A stretch of 16,960 bases of DNA, from positions 1 to 16,960 of the forward strand of contig JAZNCT010000063.1 in the NCBI GenBank assembly GCA_045587665.1. Direction: 5' to 3'. Positions within the stretch are counted from its first letter, which is position 1; the number at the start of each line of letters is the position of its first letter. The position numbers and the translations under genes were made by a program. Below the pieces are notes generated by a model that saw nothing but the letters and a program-made list of their open reading frames with translations, was not told the DNA's origin and searched no databases. The DNA comes from SIG710 sp045587665 (GTDB lineage: Bacteria; Bacillota; Clostridia; Oscillospirales; CAG-272). Below are positions 7,068 through 13,862 of the stretch, piece after piece.

Positions 7068-9227
7068 TCATTCAAACTCAAATTCTGCCCTGCCCTCTTT
7101 AAGAGCAAGACAAGCGTCAAAGCTCTTTCCGCTTTTCTTTGAAATAAAGCCTTTGATTTTTGAGGTCTTTCCCTCGGTGAGCAGCTTTTTTACATTAGAA
7201 ACAGACACTGCTCTGCCGCAAATATAGCAGGAAACACCAAAACCACAGCCATTTTCCTTGTAATTTCTGCAGGAATACTTGAATTTATATCTGACAACAT
7301 CACCGCCGCAAAGCGGACACTTTCCAACAACATCGCCATAAAAACCCGTGTCGGTGTCAAGCTCAATGGGCTTTTCACTGCGGTCAAAATATCCGCTTAT
7401 CTCCCTCTCGGCAAGCTCAATGCTGTCACAAACGCTCATACTGCCGCGAAAGACCTTTTTCAGTGCCTTTCCAATCTCGCTTGTTTTATATTTATCCATG
7501 CTTATATTCATCCGTTCAAGCGATTCTATGAGAAATTCTCCGTCGGGCAAAATATAGTATACGTCCTTTTTCAGCTCTATATATTTGCTGTTTCTGGCGT
7601 TATCTATAATTCCTGTTCTCGTTGCCTCTGTGCCAAGTTCAAGGCCCTCAAAAATCGCTCTGTAGTCCTCTTCATCCGAAACAGGGGAATCCTCATCGCG
7701 GTTTTCTTCTGCCGCCTTAGCCTTCATTTTTTCCTCTTTGAAAGGGTTTTTGAGATAATTATTGAGTGTTTCTATAGTATAATGCCTTGGGGGTGAGGTC
7801 TCCTTTTCGCAAGGCTTAAAATTTATATTTACCTTGTCCCCTTTTTTCAGCTGAGGAAGTATCTTGTCTTTCTTTTCGGCATCGTCATATTTAGTCCAGC
7901 CCCTCTCAAGCACAACAGTCCCCTTCAGGGTAAACTCTTCAAGACCTCCCACACTTATGGTTATCTCTGTTTTGTCAACAACACATTCTTCAGCACAAAA
8001 AACCGCCGCAAACCTCTTAAATACGGTGGAATAAACAGTGTATTCCTTTTCGGAAAGACGGCTCTTTTCCGGTATTTTATATGTTGGAGTGATCGCTGAG
8101 TGAGATTCGATCTTTGAATCGTCAAAAATCGTCTTTTTGTCTTTGAATGTCATCGGATAGCCTAATCTTTTACATCCCTCGATGATCTTTTTTATCTTAT
8201 CCTTTTCTGCAGTTGCAAGATACTCTGAGTTGGTACGGGGATATGTGAGATAGCCCTCCTCATAAAGCTTTTGGACTATCTGAAGGCTCTCTGCCATAGA
8301 CATTTTGTATTTTTTTCCAAGCAGGTTTTGAAGCTTTGAAAGCGAGTACAGTTTTCCGGGGTCAAGAGTTGACTTTTTGCGCTTAACGCTTGTTACAACG
8401 GCCTCACAGCCATTCAGCTTTGCGCAGGCGCGCTGGGCTGTGCCGAGCTTGTCTCCGTCAAATTTGTGCTTGCTTGTCAGCTCAACTAACTCTCCGTTCG
8501 TTTCCTCTGAACTGCAAAGAGCATAGTATTTTCCGGGCACAAAATTCCTTATCTCCATATCCCTGTCATATATGGCTCTCACTATTGGCACTATAACTCT
8601 GCCCACTCGCAAAAGTGTTCCGGTCTTAAGAGTTGCATATCTTGTCAGATTAACGCCGTAAAGCCAATCTATATATGTTCTTGCATAACCCTCTGAGGCA
8701 AGATTATCATATTCGTTTTCATCCTTCAGCTCCCCAAGTGCGGCTCTGACCGTTTCCGGGGTCTGATCGGGCAGCCAAAGCCTCGCAAGTCTTTTGCCGC
8801 AACCTGCCGCAAAAGGATCTGCCCCCATATCCTCAAAAGCCTTTTTTATACACAGGCGAACTATTATCTCGCCCTCCCGGTCTGCGTCTCCTGCATTTAT
8901 TATAGTGTCAACATCACTTCTTCTGCATAGAGCTTTTATGATCTCAAATTGACGCATAACACCACTGTCAACCTTTTTATCTGATCCCTTTTTCAGTTCA
9001 AAATCAAATTCTTCAGGAAAGCAAGGCAGATTTTCCATAGTCCACCTTCCGTTCCCGTCGCTCGAAGGTTTATAATGCTCTATATCTGCAAGCGAAAAAA
9101 GGTGACCGAATGCCCACGTTACTATATATTCCTTTCCACCTATAAAACCGTTACCCTTTGCGCTCACGCCAATTGCTGAAGCAATATTTCTCGCAAGGCT
9201 GGGTTTTTCTGCGATAATGAGTTTCAT
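7068..9227 (-). CDS. topB: DNA topoisomerase III
   Basis: A type IA topoisomerase that relaxes negatively supercoiled DNA and decatenates intermediates through single-strand breaks. The 719 aa start with the TOPRIM domain (MKLIIAEKPSLARNIASAIG; acidic cluster AGDADREGE at 112-120). The catalytic tyrosine is Y329 in TYPRT, and ESHSAITPT (374-382) is the usual downstream motif. A charged insertion (about 500-523) precedes the conserved LGTEATRTGIID (531-542). Near the C-terminus C637, C640, C653 and C661 form a zinc-ribbon-like module (CPLCGG), followed by a further CYICGR. The domain order and length match clostridial TopB. It has no promoter I can see and follows the lipid kinase by 56 bp across a hairpin. 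Only a weak AAAGG RBS precedes the ATG. Confidence 0.95.
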   Translation of the reverse strand: MKLIIAEKPSLARNIASAIGVSAKGNGFIGGKEYIVTWAFGHLFSLADIEHYKPSSDGNGRWTMENLPCFPEEFDFELKKGSDKKVDSGVMRQFEIIKALCRRSDVDTIINAGDADREGEIIVRLCIKKAFEDMGADPFAAGCGKRLARLWLPDQTPETVRAALGELKDENEYDNLASEGYARTYIDWLYGVNLTRYATLKTGTLLRVGRVIVPIVRAIYDRDMEIRNFVPGKYYALCSSEETNGELVELTSKHKFDGDKLGTAQRACAKLNGCEAVVTSVKRKKSTLDPGKLYSLSKLQNLLGKKYKMSMAESLQIVQKLYEEGYLTYPRTNSEYLATAEKDKIKKIIEGCKRLGYPMTFKDKKTIFDDSKIESHSAITPTYKIPEKSRLSEKEYTVYSTVFKRFAAVFCAEECVVDKTEITISVGGLEEFTLKGTVVLERGWTKYDDAEKKDKILPQLKKGDKVNINFKPCEKETSPPRHYTIETLNNYLKNPFKEEKMKAKAAEENRDEDSPVSDEEDYRAIFEGLELGTEATRTGIIDNARNSKYIELKKDVYYILPDGEFLIESLERMNISMDKYKTSEIGKALKKVFRGSMSVCDSIELAEREISGYFDRSEKPIELDTDTGFYGDVVGKCPLCGGDVVRYKFKYSCRNYKENGCGFGVSCYICGRAVSVSNVKKLLTEGKTSKIKGFISKKSGKSFDACLALKEGRAEFEFE

Positions 9228-9245
9228 AATTCTGCCTTTTCAAAG

Positions 9246-9290
9246 CCAAGGGGCTGTGCGGTTAACCGAACAACCCCTGGTTTTTATTTT
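9246..9290. terminator. GC-rich hairpin between lipid kinase gene and topB
   Basis: CCA-GGGG (9246-9253) pairs with CCCC-TGG (9274-9280), with an inner helix around the palindrome CGGTTAACCG. The clear T-tract (TTTTTATTTT, 9281-9290) lies on the plus strand, where no gene is present. Minus-strand transcripts, the ones that matter here, have only GGCUUUG after the stem. It may therefore attenuate rather than stop transcription from the kinase gene into topB. Confidence 0.6.
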
Positions 9291-10171
9291 ATAATCGTTA
9301 ATCTTTGCTTTAGATTTCTAACGGTAAATCTTCCGCTGCCGTCTGCATATTCACCGTCAACGGTAAAGGGGACCTTATCTTCTGTTGTTATTTTGATATT
9401 TGCGGCATTAAAATAGTCTATTGATTTGTTGTTTTTATATTCCGAGGTCAAAAGCGATTTTACAATATCATTTAGGTGGTTAATATTCTTTGGATTTTTA
9501 ATAAGTATTACCTCAAAAAAGCCATCGCTCATATCAACCATTTCCCTTTTCAGCTTCACAATTCCGCCAACTGATGTTGAGTTTGCAATTCCGCCAAAAA
9601 TATAGTCATCTTCATATGTTTCGCCGTTTGCCTCAACCTTTATATGAACCGGCTTTATTGTGCTCAGATCCTTTATCCCCTCAAGAATATAGGCTATATG
9701 TCCTATTGCGTTTTTAGTTGACTGAGGAGTGCTGTATGAAGCAGAAGTAAATGCACCAAAAGAAGCAATATAGGTAAAATATGACTCTTTAAAAGCACCG
9801 ATATCCAGCTTCTCAGCCCGGCCCTTTGCAATGTTTTCCGCCGCCTGTTTGATGTTTGAAGATAGACCTATACTGTTTGCAAAATCGTTTGTACTGCCTG
9901 CGGGGATATAGCCTATCGGAACATATGAATCGGCTATGAGAAGCCCCTTTACCACCTCATTAAGAGTGCCGTCGCCTCCCGCGCACACCAAAATATCATA
10001 GTTCTTGTGCTCAGAAACAACTATCTCAGTGGCGTGACCTCGCCTTGCAGTCAGCTTAACTGTTACATCAAAACCGTTTGAATCAAACACGTTTATGATG
10101 TCATAAAGAGACGTTTTTGATTTCATTTTTCCGGCAACCGGATTTATGATAAGTAAAAGCTTTTTGTTCAT
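9284..10171 (-). CDS. diacylglycerol kinase-family lipid kinase (YegS/DgkB/BmrU type)
   Basis: A soluble or membrane-peripheral kinase that phosphorylates diacylglycerol or a related lipid, recycling it into phospholipid synthesis. The 295 aa begin MNKKLLLIINPVAGK (NPxxGK motif). The DAGK catalytic domain has GGDGT at 65-69 followed by LNEVV, and IPAGSTNDFAN at 89-99, the nucleotide/lipid site. The C-terminal beta-sandwich domain is present (VDGEYADG near 270). Length matches the family (about 290-310). It is preceded by GGAGAG as RBS and a near-consensus promoter (10205-10233). Which lipid it uses cannot be told from sequence. Confidence 0.9.
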   Translation of the reverse strand: MNKKLLLIINPVAGKMKSKTSLYDIINVFDSNGFDVTVKLTARRGHATEIVVSEHKNYDILVCAGGDGTLNEVVKGLLIADSYVPIGYIPAGSTNDFANSIGLSSNIKQAAENIAKGRAEKLDIGAFKESYFTYIASFGAFTSASYSTPQSTKNAIGHIAYILEGIKDLSTIKPVHIKVEANGETYEDDYIFGGIANSTSVGGIVKLKREMVDMSDGFFEVILIKNPKNINHLNDIVKSLLTSEYKNNKSIDYFNAANIKITTEDKVPFTVDGEYADGSGRFTVRNLKQRLTIIK

Positions 10172-10204
10172 TTCACTCTCCGCAAAACAGTTTATTACAC
10201 TTAT

Positions 10205-10233
10205 ATTTTACTCCTAAAAACCATTTTTGTCAA
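10205..10233 (-). promoter_or_regulatory. promoter of the lipid kinase gene
   Basis: On the minus strand TTGACA (10228-10233), a 17-bp spacer and TAAAAT (10205-10210), about 34 bp before the start codon. Confidence 0.75.
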
Positions 10234-10273
10234 CCGCTTTCCCCAATATAGGAGTTTTACAAGGACAAAAATT

Positions 10274-11002
10274 TCAACATAAGTTTATTTTAAGTTTTTC
10301 GTCACAAAAGGCATCGCATGAAAAGCTGGAAAGAAATGCAATATTTGCATTTCCCACAGCTCGCAGATCCATTTTTTCTCCCTTGCCCACAGCGTCGATC
10401 GCACGCTCAAGTGCAATAAGATATTGCCCCAAAACATTGCTGTTATTATCATCAATGCTTTTCAGCCCATAATAAATTCGGGCAAGCTCTTTAAAATAAG
10501 CCCCGCTTTTCTCAAGTGATTCTCTGCATTTTTCAACAAGCTCTGAACTTTCGCCCGCAAACTCTTCAAAGAGCTCTGAAATATACTTCCTTTTCATAAG
10601 ACACTGCAGCTCATATTGGAGCTCTGAAATGTCAAAATCTTCAAAAATACTGAGCTTGTCTACCAAAGTGTCTATTCCCACCAAGTGGTCATAATAATAG
10701 CCCAGCTTTAACCGTCTTTCCTTGTCGTTTGCCGCCGAAGACCATATCCCTTCTCCGTGCGAAAGCTCATTATAATTTCTGACCTTTTCTGCCAGAGTCT
10801 TTGCCCAGCCGATATATTCTGTCCTTGCTTTTTCAGCATCAAGGAGCTTTTTCTCGATCAAAGCCTCAAATCGGCAAACACTTTTAAATAATCTATCAGC
10901 CTCCCCACTAAAATCGGCTGTACATTTTTTCATAAAATCCACATCCTCTTTTTCAAGCGAAGATGCAAGACCTTTTTCATAAATAAATTCTTCAATCTTC
11001 AT
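10274..11002 (-). CDS. hypothetical helical protein
   Basis: I do not recognise a family. The 242-aa product (from this start) is acidic-to-neutral, almost entirely helix-forming, rich in Glu, Lys and Leu, with heptad-like stretches and no signal peptide or membrane segment. It contains several Cys residues, including the last one. The frame is open upstream to a GTG at 11033-11035, but that codon lies inside the terminator stem of the preceding operon and has no spaced Shine-Dalgarno. I therefore chose the ATG at 11000-11002 (MKIEEFIYEK). It also lacks a clear RBS, and a later ATG at codon 36 of the long frame, with AGAGG about 11 nt upstream, is possible. No promoter is evident. The protein may be made at low level, by readthrough, or from a promoter I cannot see. 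Confidence 0.6.
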   Translation of the reverse strand: MKIEEFIYEKGLASSLEKEDVDFMKKCTADFSGEADRLFKSVCRFEALIEKKLLDAEKARTEYIGWAKTLAEKVRNYNELSHGEGIWSSAANDKERRLKLGYYYDHLVGIDTLVDKLSIFEDFDISELQYELQCLMKRKYISELFEEFAGESSELVEKCRESLEKSGAYFKELARIYYGLKSIDDNNSNVLGQYLIALERAIDAVGKGEKMDLRAVGNANIAFLSSFSCDAFCDEKLKINLC

Positions 11003-11010
11003 AGCATATA

Positions 11011-11042
11011 AAACAAAAAGGGCGGTATTATCCACCCTTTTT
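11011..11042 (-). terminator. terminator of the ylxM-ffh-rpsP-khpA operon
   Basis: AAAAAGGGTGG and CCGCCCTTTTT (11032-11042 and 11015-11025, read on the minus strand) form an 11-bp stem with one G-U pair and a 6-nt loop. A TTTTTGTTTTAT tract follows. It lies 15 bp after the khpA stop. Confidence 0.85.
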
Positions 11043-11056
11043 CGTCTGTTTGTTTC

Positions 11057-11293
11057 TTATCGAATTTCAACATTCACCTTTTTGCTCACAGTGCCTGCTG
11101 CTGCCTTCATAACAGTTCTGATCGCCTTTGCGATTCTGCCATGTCTGCCGATAACAAGACCCATGTCGTTAGGAGCGACGCTGAGCGTAAGGGTAACGGT
11201 ATCATCGTCCTCTGTCTGAACGATCGCAACCTCGTCCGGATTATCAACTATTGCACGGGCGATGTCGTATAATACTTCCTTAAGATCCAGCAT
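11057..11293 (-). CDS. khpA: KH-domain RNA-binding protein KhpA
   Basis: A 78-aa single KH domain (formerly YlqC) that binds small and messenger RNAs, usually as a heterodimer with KhpB, and affects cell division and length in Gram-positive bacteria. The RNA-binding loop is VIGRHGRIAKAIR, with GRHG at residues 49-52. Length and sequence are typical. It follows rpsP by 16 bp with GGAG as RBS, the standard gene order. The usual next genes rimM, trmD and rplS are absent; a terminator follows instead. Confidence 0.93.
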   Translation of the reverse strand: MLDLKEVLYDIARAIVDNPDEVAIVQTEDDDTVTLTLSVAPNDMGLVIGRHGRIAKAIRTVMKAAAGTVSKKVNVEIR

Positions 11294-11309
11294 TTTTATC
11301 TCCGTTCAA

Positions 11310-11555
11310 TTATTCGGTGATGCCGGTCTTCTTGAGAAGAGACTTAACGGTATCTGTGGGCTGAGCGCCGTTAGCGATCCACTTCTTTGCCTTTTCGCCA
11401 TCGATCTTGATGTCTGCAGGCTCTGTCATAGGATTGTAGTAACCGATCTCCTCGATAAAACGACCGTCACGGGGGAAACGGCTGTCTGCTACAACAACGC
11501 GGTAAAAGGGAGCCTTCTTTGCGCCCATTCTTCTAAGTCTGATTTTAACTGCCAT
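11310..11555 (-). CDS. rpsP: 30S ribosomal protein bS16
   Basis: An 81-aa small-subunit ribosomal protein needed for assembly of the 30S body. The N-terminus MAVKIRLRRMGAKKAPFYRV with VADSRFPRDGRFIEEIGYYN is diagnostic of the family. GGAGG at ideal distance precedes the ATG. It sits between ffh and khpA in the conserved Bacillota order. Confidence 0.98.
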   Translation of the reverse strand: MAVKIRLRRMGAKKAPFYRVVVADSRFPRDGRFIEEIGYYNPMTEPADIKIDGEKAKKWIANGAQPTDTVKSLLKKTGITE

Positions 11556-11610
11556 GATTTTTGTCCTCCAAAAATATATTATTGATAAATTTTATATAAA
11601 AATCCGTAAA

Positions 11611-12951
11611 TCAGAACGGAATTTTCATCTTCCCGAATTTACCCATCTTCTTCGGGTTCATTCCCGAGAGCTGCTTCATCATCTTACGTATCTGCTCAAA
11701 CTGACGCAAAAGCTTATTTACCTCTTCAACAGTAACCCCGCTGCCTGCTGCAATTCTCTTTTTGCGGTTTGCATTGATTATCTCAGGCTTTTCCCTCTCC
11801 TGCTTTGTCATAGACTTGATGATAGCCTCGGTTCTTGCCATAAGCCTTTCATCTATTTTAGCGTCCTGCATCTGGGAAGGCTTAATACCCGGTATCATGC
11901 CAAGAAGCTGCTCCATTGAGCCCATTTTTTTGATCTGAGAAAACTGATCAAGATAATCGTCAAGGGTAAAGGTCTGCTTTCTGATCTTTTCTTCAAGCTC
12001 AGCAGCCTTTTTCTCATCAAAGGCCTGCTCAGCCTTTTCGATAAGGGAAAGGACGTCGCCCATACCAAGAATTCTTGATGCCATACGATCCGGATAAAAT
12101 GGCTCTATTGTATCAAGCTTTTCACCCATACCCACAAACTTTATGGGCTTGCCGGTAACATATCTTACAGAAAGTGCAGCTCCGCCTCTTGTATCGCCGT
12201 CAAGCTTTGTGAGAATAACGCCGGTTATATCAAGAAGATCGTTGAAAGTGGAGGCCACATTAACTGCATCCTGACCTATCATTGCGTCGATAGTGAGAAG
12301 AATTTCTGTGGGGTTCACCTCAGCCTTTATAGACCTCAGCTCCTCCATAAGCTCCTCGTCAACGTGCAGACGGCCCGCCGTGTCAACAAAGACCATATCA
12401 TAGCCCTTATTTTCGGCATATTTGAGGCCTTCTTTTGCTATCTTAACCGGAGATTCGTTGTCTCCAAGAGTGAAAACAGGAATATCAAGTGCTTCACCAA
12501 CCACCTGCAGCTGCTTTATAGCCGCCGGTCTGTAAACGTCACAGGCAACAAGCAGAGGATGCTTGCCCTGCTTTTTATAAAGGCCTGCAAGCTTTCCGGC
12601 ATGGGTAGTTTTACCTGCTCCCTGAAGGCCGACCATCATAACCACTGTGGGCGGCTTTGATGCAATGGTCAGCTTGCTTTGAGAGCCTCCCATAAGAGCG
12701 GTAAGCTCTTCATTTACTATTTTAACTATCTGCTGAGCCGGAACCAGACTTTCAAGCACGTCGGACCCCACTGCTCTTTCTGAAACCTTGTTTATAAATT
12801 CACGGACAACCTTAAAGTTAACATCGGCTTCAAGCAGTGCAAGCTTTATCTCTCGCATACCTGCCTTAACATCAGCCTCTGTCAGCTTGCCCTTGTTTCT
12901 GAACTTTTTAAATGCGTTTGCCAGCTTATCGCTCAAACTCTGAAAAGGCAT
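11611..12951 (-). CDS. ffh: signal recognition particle protein Ffh
   Basis: The SRP54 GTPase that binds signal sequences of nascent membrane proteins and, with 4.5S/6S RNA, delivers ribosomes to FtsY. The 446 aa contain a helical N domain, the G domain with GLQGAGKT (109-116, approximate), CDVYRPAA, DTAGR (190-194) and TKLDGDTRGGAAL (248-260), and the M domain from about 328, rich in Met, with the RNA-binding segment RKKRIAAGSG (397-406). Length is typical. An AAAGGAAA RBS precedes the ATG, and it follows ylxM by 23 bp. Confidence 0.98.
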   Translation of the reverse strand: MPFQSLSDKLANAFKKFRNKGKLTEADVKAGMREIKLALLEADVNFKVVREFINKVSERAVGSDVLESLVPAQQIVKIVNEELTALMGGSQSKLTIASKPPTVVMMVGLQGAGKTTHAGKLAGLYKKQGKHPLLVACDVYRPAAIKQLQVVGEALDIPVFTLGDNESPVKIAKEGLKYAENKGYDMVFVDTAGRLHVDEELMEELRSIKAEVNPTEILLTIDAMIGQDAVNVASTFNDLLDITGVILTKLDGDTRGGAALSVRYVTGKPIKFVGMGEKLDTIEPFYPDRMASRILGMGDVLSLIEKAEQAFDEKKAAELEEKIRKQTFTLDDYLDQFSQIKKMGSMEQLLGMIPGIKPSQMQDAKIDERLMARTEAIIKSMTKQEREKPEIINANRKKRIAAGSGVTVEEVNKLLRQFEQIRKMMKQLSGMNPKKMGKFGKMKIPF

Positions 12952-12974
12952 ACCGTGTTTCCTTTCTTTATTTA

Positions 12975-13304
12975 TCAGCCAAGATCTGCCGCCACAGCGT
13001 CAAGAGCCTTGCAAAGCTCCTTGGAATCAAGGCCCAAGGCAATTTGCTTTGCCCTTGCAATGCTTTTTTGCGCCAAATCGAATTTCTCGGCCAGATGAAG
13101 CTTTTCTTCAAGAAAAATAAGCTCATCTTCAGCCTTTTTTATGATATCTCTGACCCCCTGTCTTGAAATGCCAAGCTCCTCGGCTATCTCTGAGAGCGAA
13201 AGGTCATCATTATAATAAAAGCCAAGCACTTCTCTCTTTCTCTCGGTTAAAACCTCACCGTAAAAATCAAGAAGATAGCCCATATTTAGATTTTTCTCAA
13301 ACAT
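12975..13304 (-). CDS. ylxM: YlxM/p13-like DNA-binding protein (UPF0122)
   Basis: A 109-aa helix-turn-helix protein encoded with ffh in most Bacillota and reported to modulate the SRP cycle. The sigma-70 region-4-like HTH is LSLSEIAEELGISRQGVRDI (residues 34-53), preceded by LTERKREVLGFYYNDD. The C-terminal half is a helical Lys/Glu/Leu/Ala segment. AGGTG precedes the ATG. It is the first gene of the operon, transcribed from a promoter that lies inside a long perfect dyad (13331-13370). Confidence 0.93.
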   Translation of the reverse strand: MFEKNLNMGYLLDFYGEVLTERKREVLGFYYNDDLSLSEIAEELGISRQGVRDIIKKAEDELIFLEEKLHLAEKFDLAQKSIARAKQIALGLDSKELCKALDAVAADLG

Positions 13305-13323
13305 TTCATCACCTCACCGCAGG

Positions 13324-13370
13324 TGTAAAGCAAAATGCTTTACATATTATAAACCATGTAAAGCATTTTG
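13324..13370. repeat. nested inverted repeats over the ylxM promoter (candidate operator)
   Basis: A perfect 15-bp inverted repeat (CAAAATGCTTTACAT, 13331-13345; its complement at 13356-13370) flanks a 10-bp spacer that contains the entire -10 box. A third copy of the core (TGTAAAGCA, 13324-13332) forms a second perfect dyad with the first arm (13336-13344, 3-nt loop). So TGTAAAGCA occurs three times in alternating orientation over the promoter and start region. The position suits a repressor site; the cognate protein is unknown. Confidence 0.6.
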
Positions 13371-13374
13371 TCAA
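13346..13374 (-). promoter_or_regulatory. promoter of the ylxM-ffh operon
   Basis: On the minus strand TTGACA (13369-13374), a 17-bp spacer and TATAAT (13346-13351). Both hexamers are perfect consensus. Confidence 0.85.
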
Positions 13375-13395
13375 GGGTTTTTATGAAATTTTTTA

Positions 13396-13626
13396 TTATA
13401 ATTCAAAATCAATATAATCGGCTGAGTGATCGGGTGAATCAAGAGCCTCTTTATACCGGTCCTCGGTCACCTCCTGAAAGCCAACGCTTCCCAATAAAAA
13501 TCATATAATCATATACCGTTTCAATGATACAAGCGAGCACCCAGCCAATACAAACGCCCTTCATTCCAAAGAAGTGCGCAAACAAATCAAGGTCTTAACC
13601 GTATTTCCTTTTGTCAGATCTTTCAT
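13396..13626 (-). pseudogene. remnant of a MATE-family transporter gene with internal deletion
   Basis: The minus strand starts MKDLTKGNTVKTLI (from 13626), the classical N-terminus of MATE multidrug/Na+ antiporters (LTKGNIxKTLIxFAxP). It is then interrupted. A second frame continues about 45 residues, with FFGMKGVCIGWVLACIIETV and then DYMIFIGKRWLSG, like a terminal MATE helix. A third frame then ends EVTEDRYKEALDSPDHSADY and stops at 13396-13398. Intact MATE proteins have about 440-460 residues, so only the two ends, roughly 75 residues, remain, joined by a deletion of perhaps 1.1-1.2 kb and broken by frameshifts. The family call rests mainly on the N-terminal motif. Confidence 0.6.
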
Positions 13627-13661
13627 TTATTTTAAAACACTCATTCTATTGCAACTTGATA

Positions 13662-13862
13662 TCAGAAGACCTTATAGCCCTCAGCTTCGATAGCACTTCT
13701 AAGCTTTTCATCGGGAACAGCGGCGCTGAGCGTTATAACAACGCTTTTTTCCTCGTGGCTGGCCTGGGCACACTCAACTCCCTCAATAGCCTCAAGAGCT
13801 TTTTTAACATGAGCCTCGCAGTGAGGGCACATCATTCCTTCAACATTCATAGTTATTATCAT
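13662..13862 (-). CDS. possible internally initiated CopZ-like chaperone within copA
   Basis: Within copA, codon 766 is an ATG preceded by GAGGAG, whose last G is 9 nt from the ATG. The frame from there gives a 66-aa complete HMA protein with metal loop GMMCPHC, which is the normal length and layout of CopZ. The site may be a relic of a formerly separate gene, or it may be used, producing free chaperone as well as the fused domain. Not demonstrated. Confidence 0.4.
   Translation of the reverse strand: MIITMNVEGMMCPHCEAHVKKALEAIEGVECAQASHEEKSVVITLSAAVPDEKLRSAIEAEGYKVF

Noticed and set aside
11003..11035. GTG start at 11033-11035 for the hypothetical gene
   Set aside because: The codon lies in the terminator stem with AAAGG directly abutting it, too close to serve as a ribosome binding site; kept only as an alternative.
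11598..11625. Weak hairpin between ffh and rpsP (CGGAATTTT / AAAAATCCG)
   Set aside because: Only three GC pairs and one mismatch, and rpsP is expected to be co-transcribed with ffh; not enough for a terminator call.
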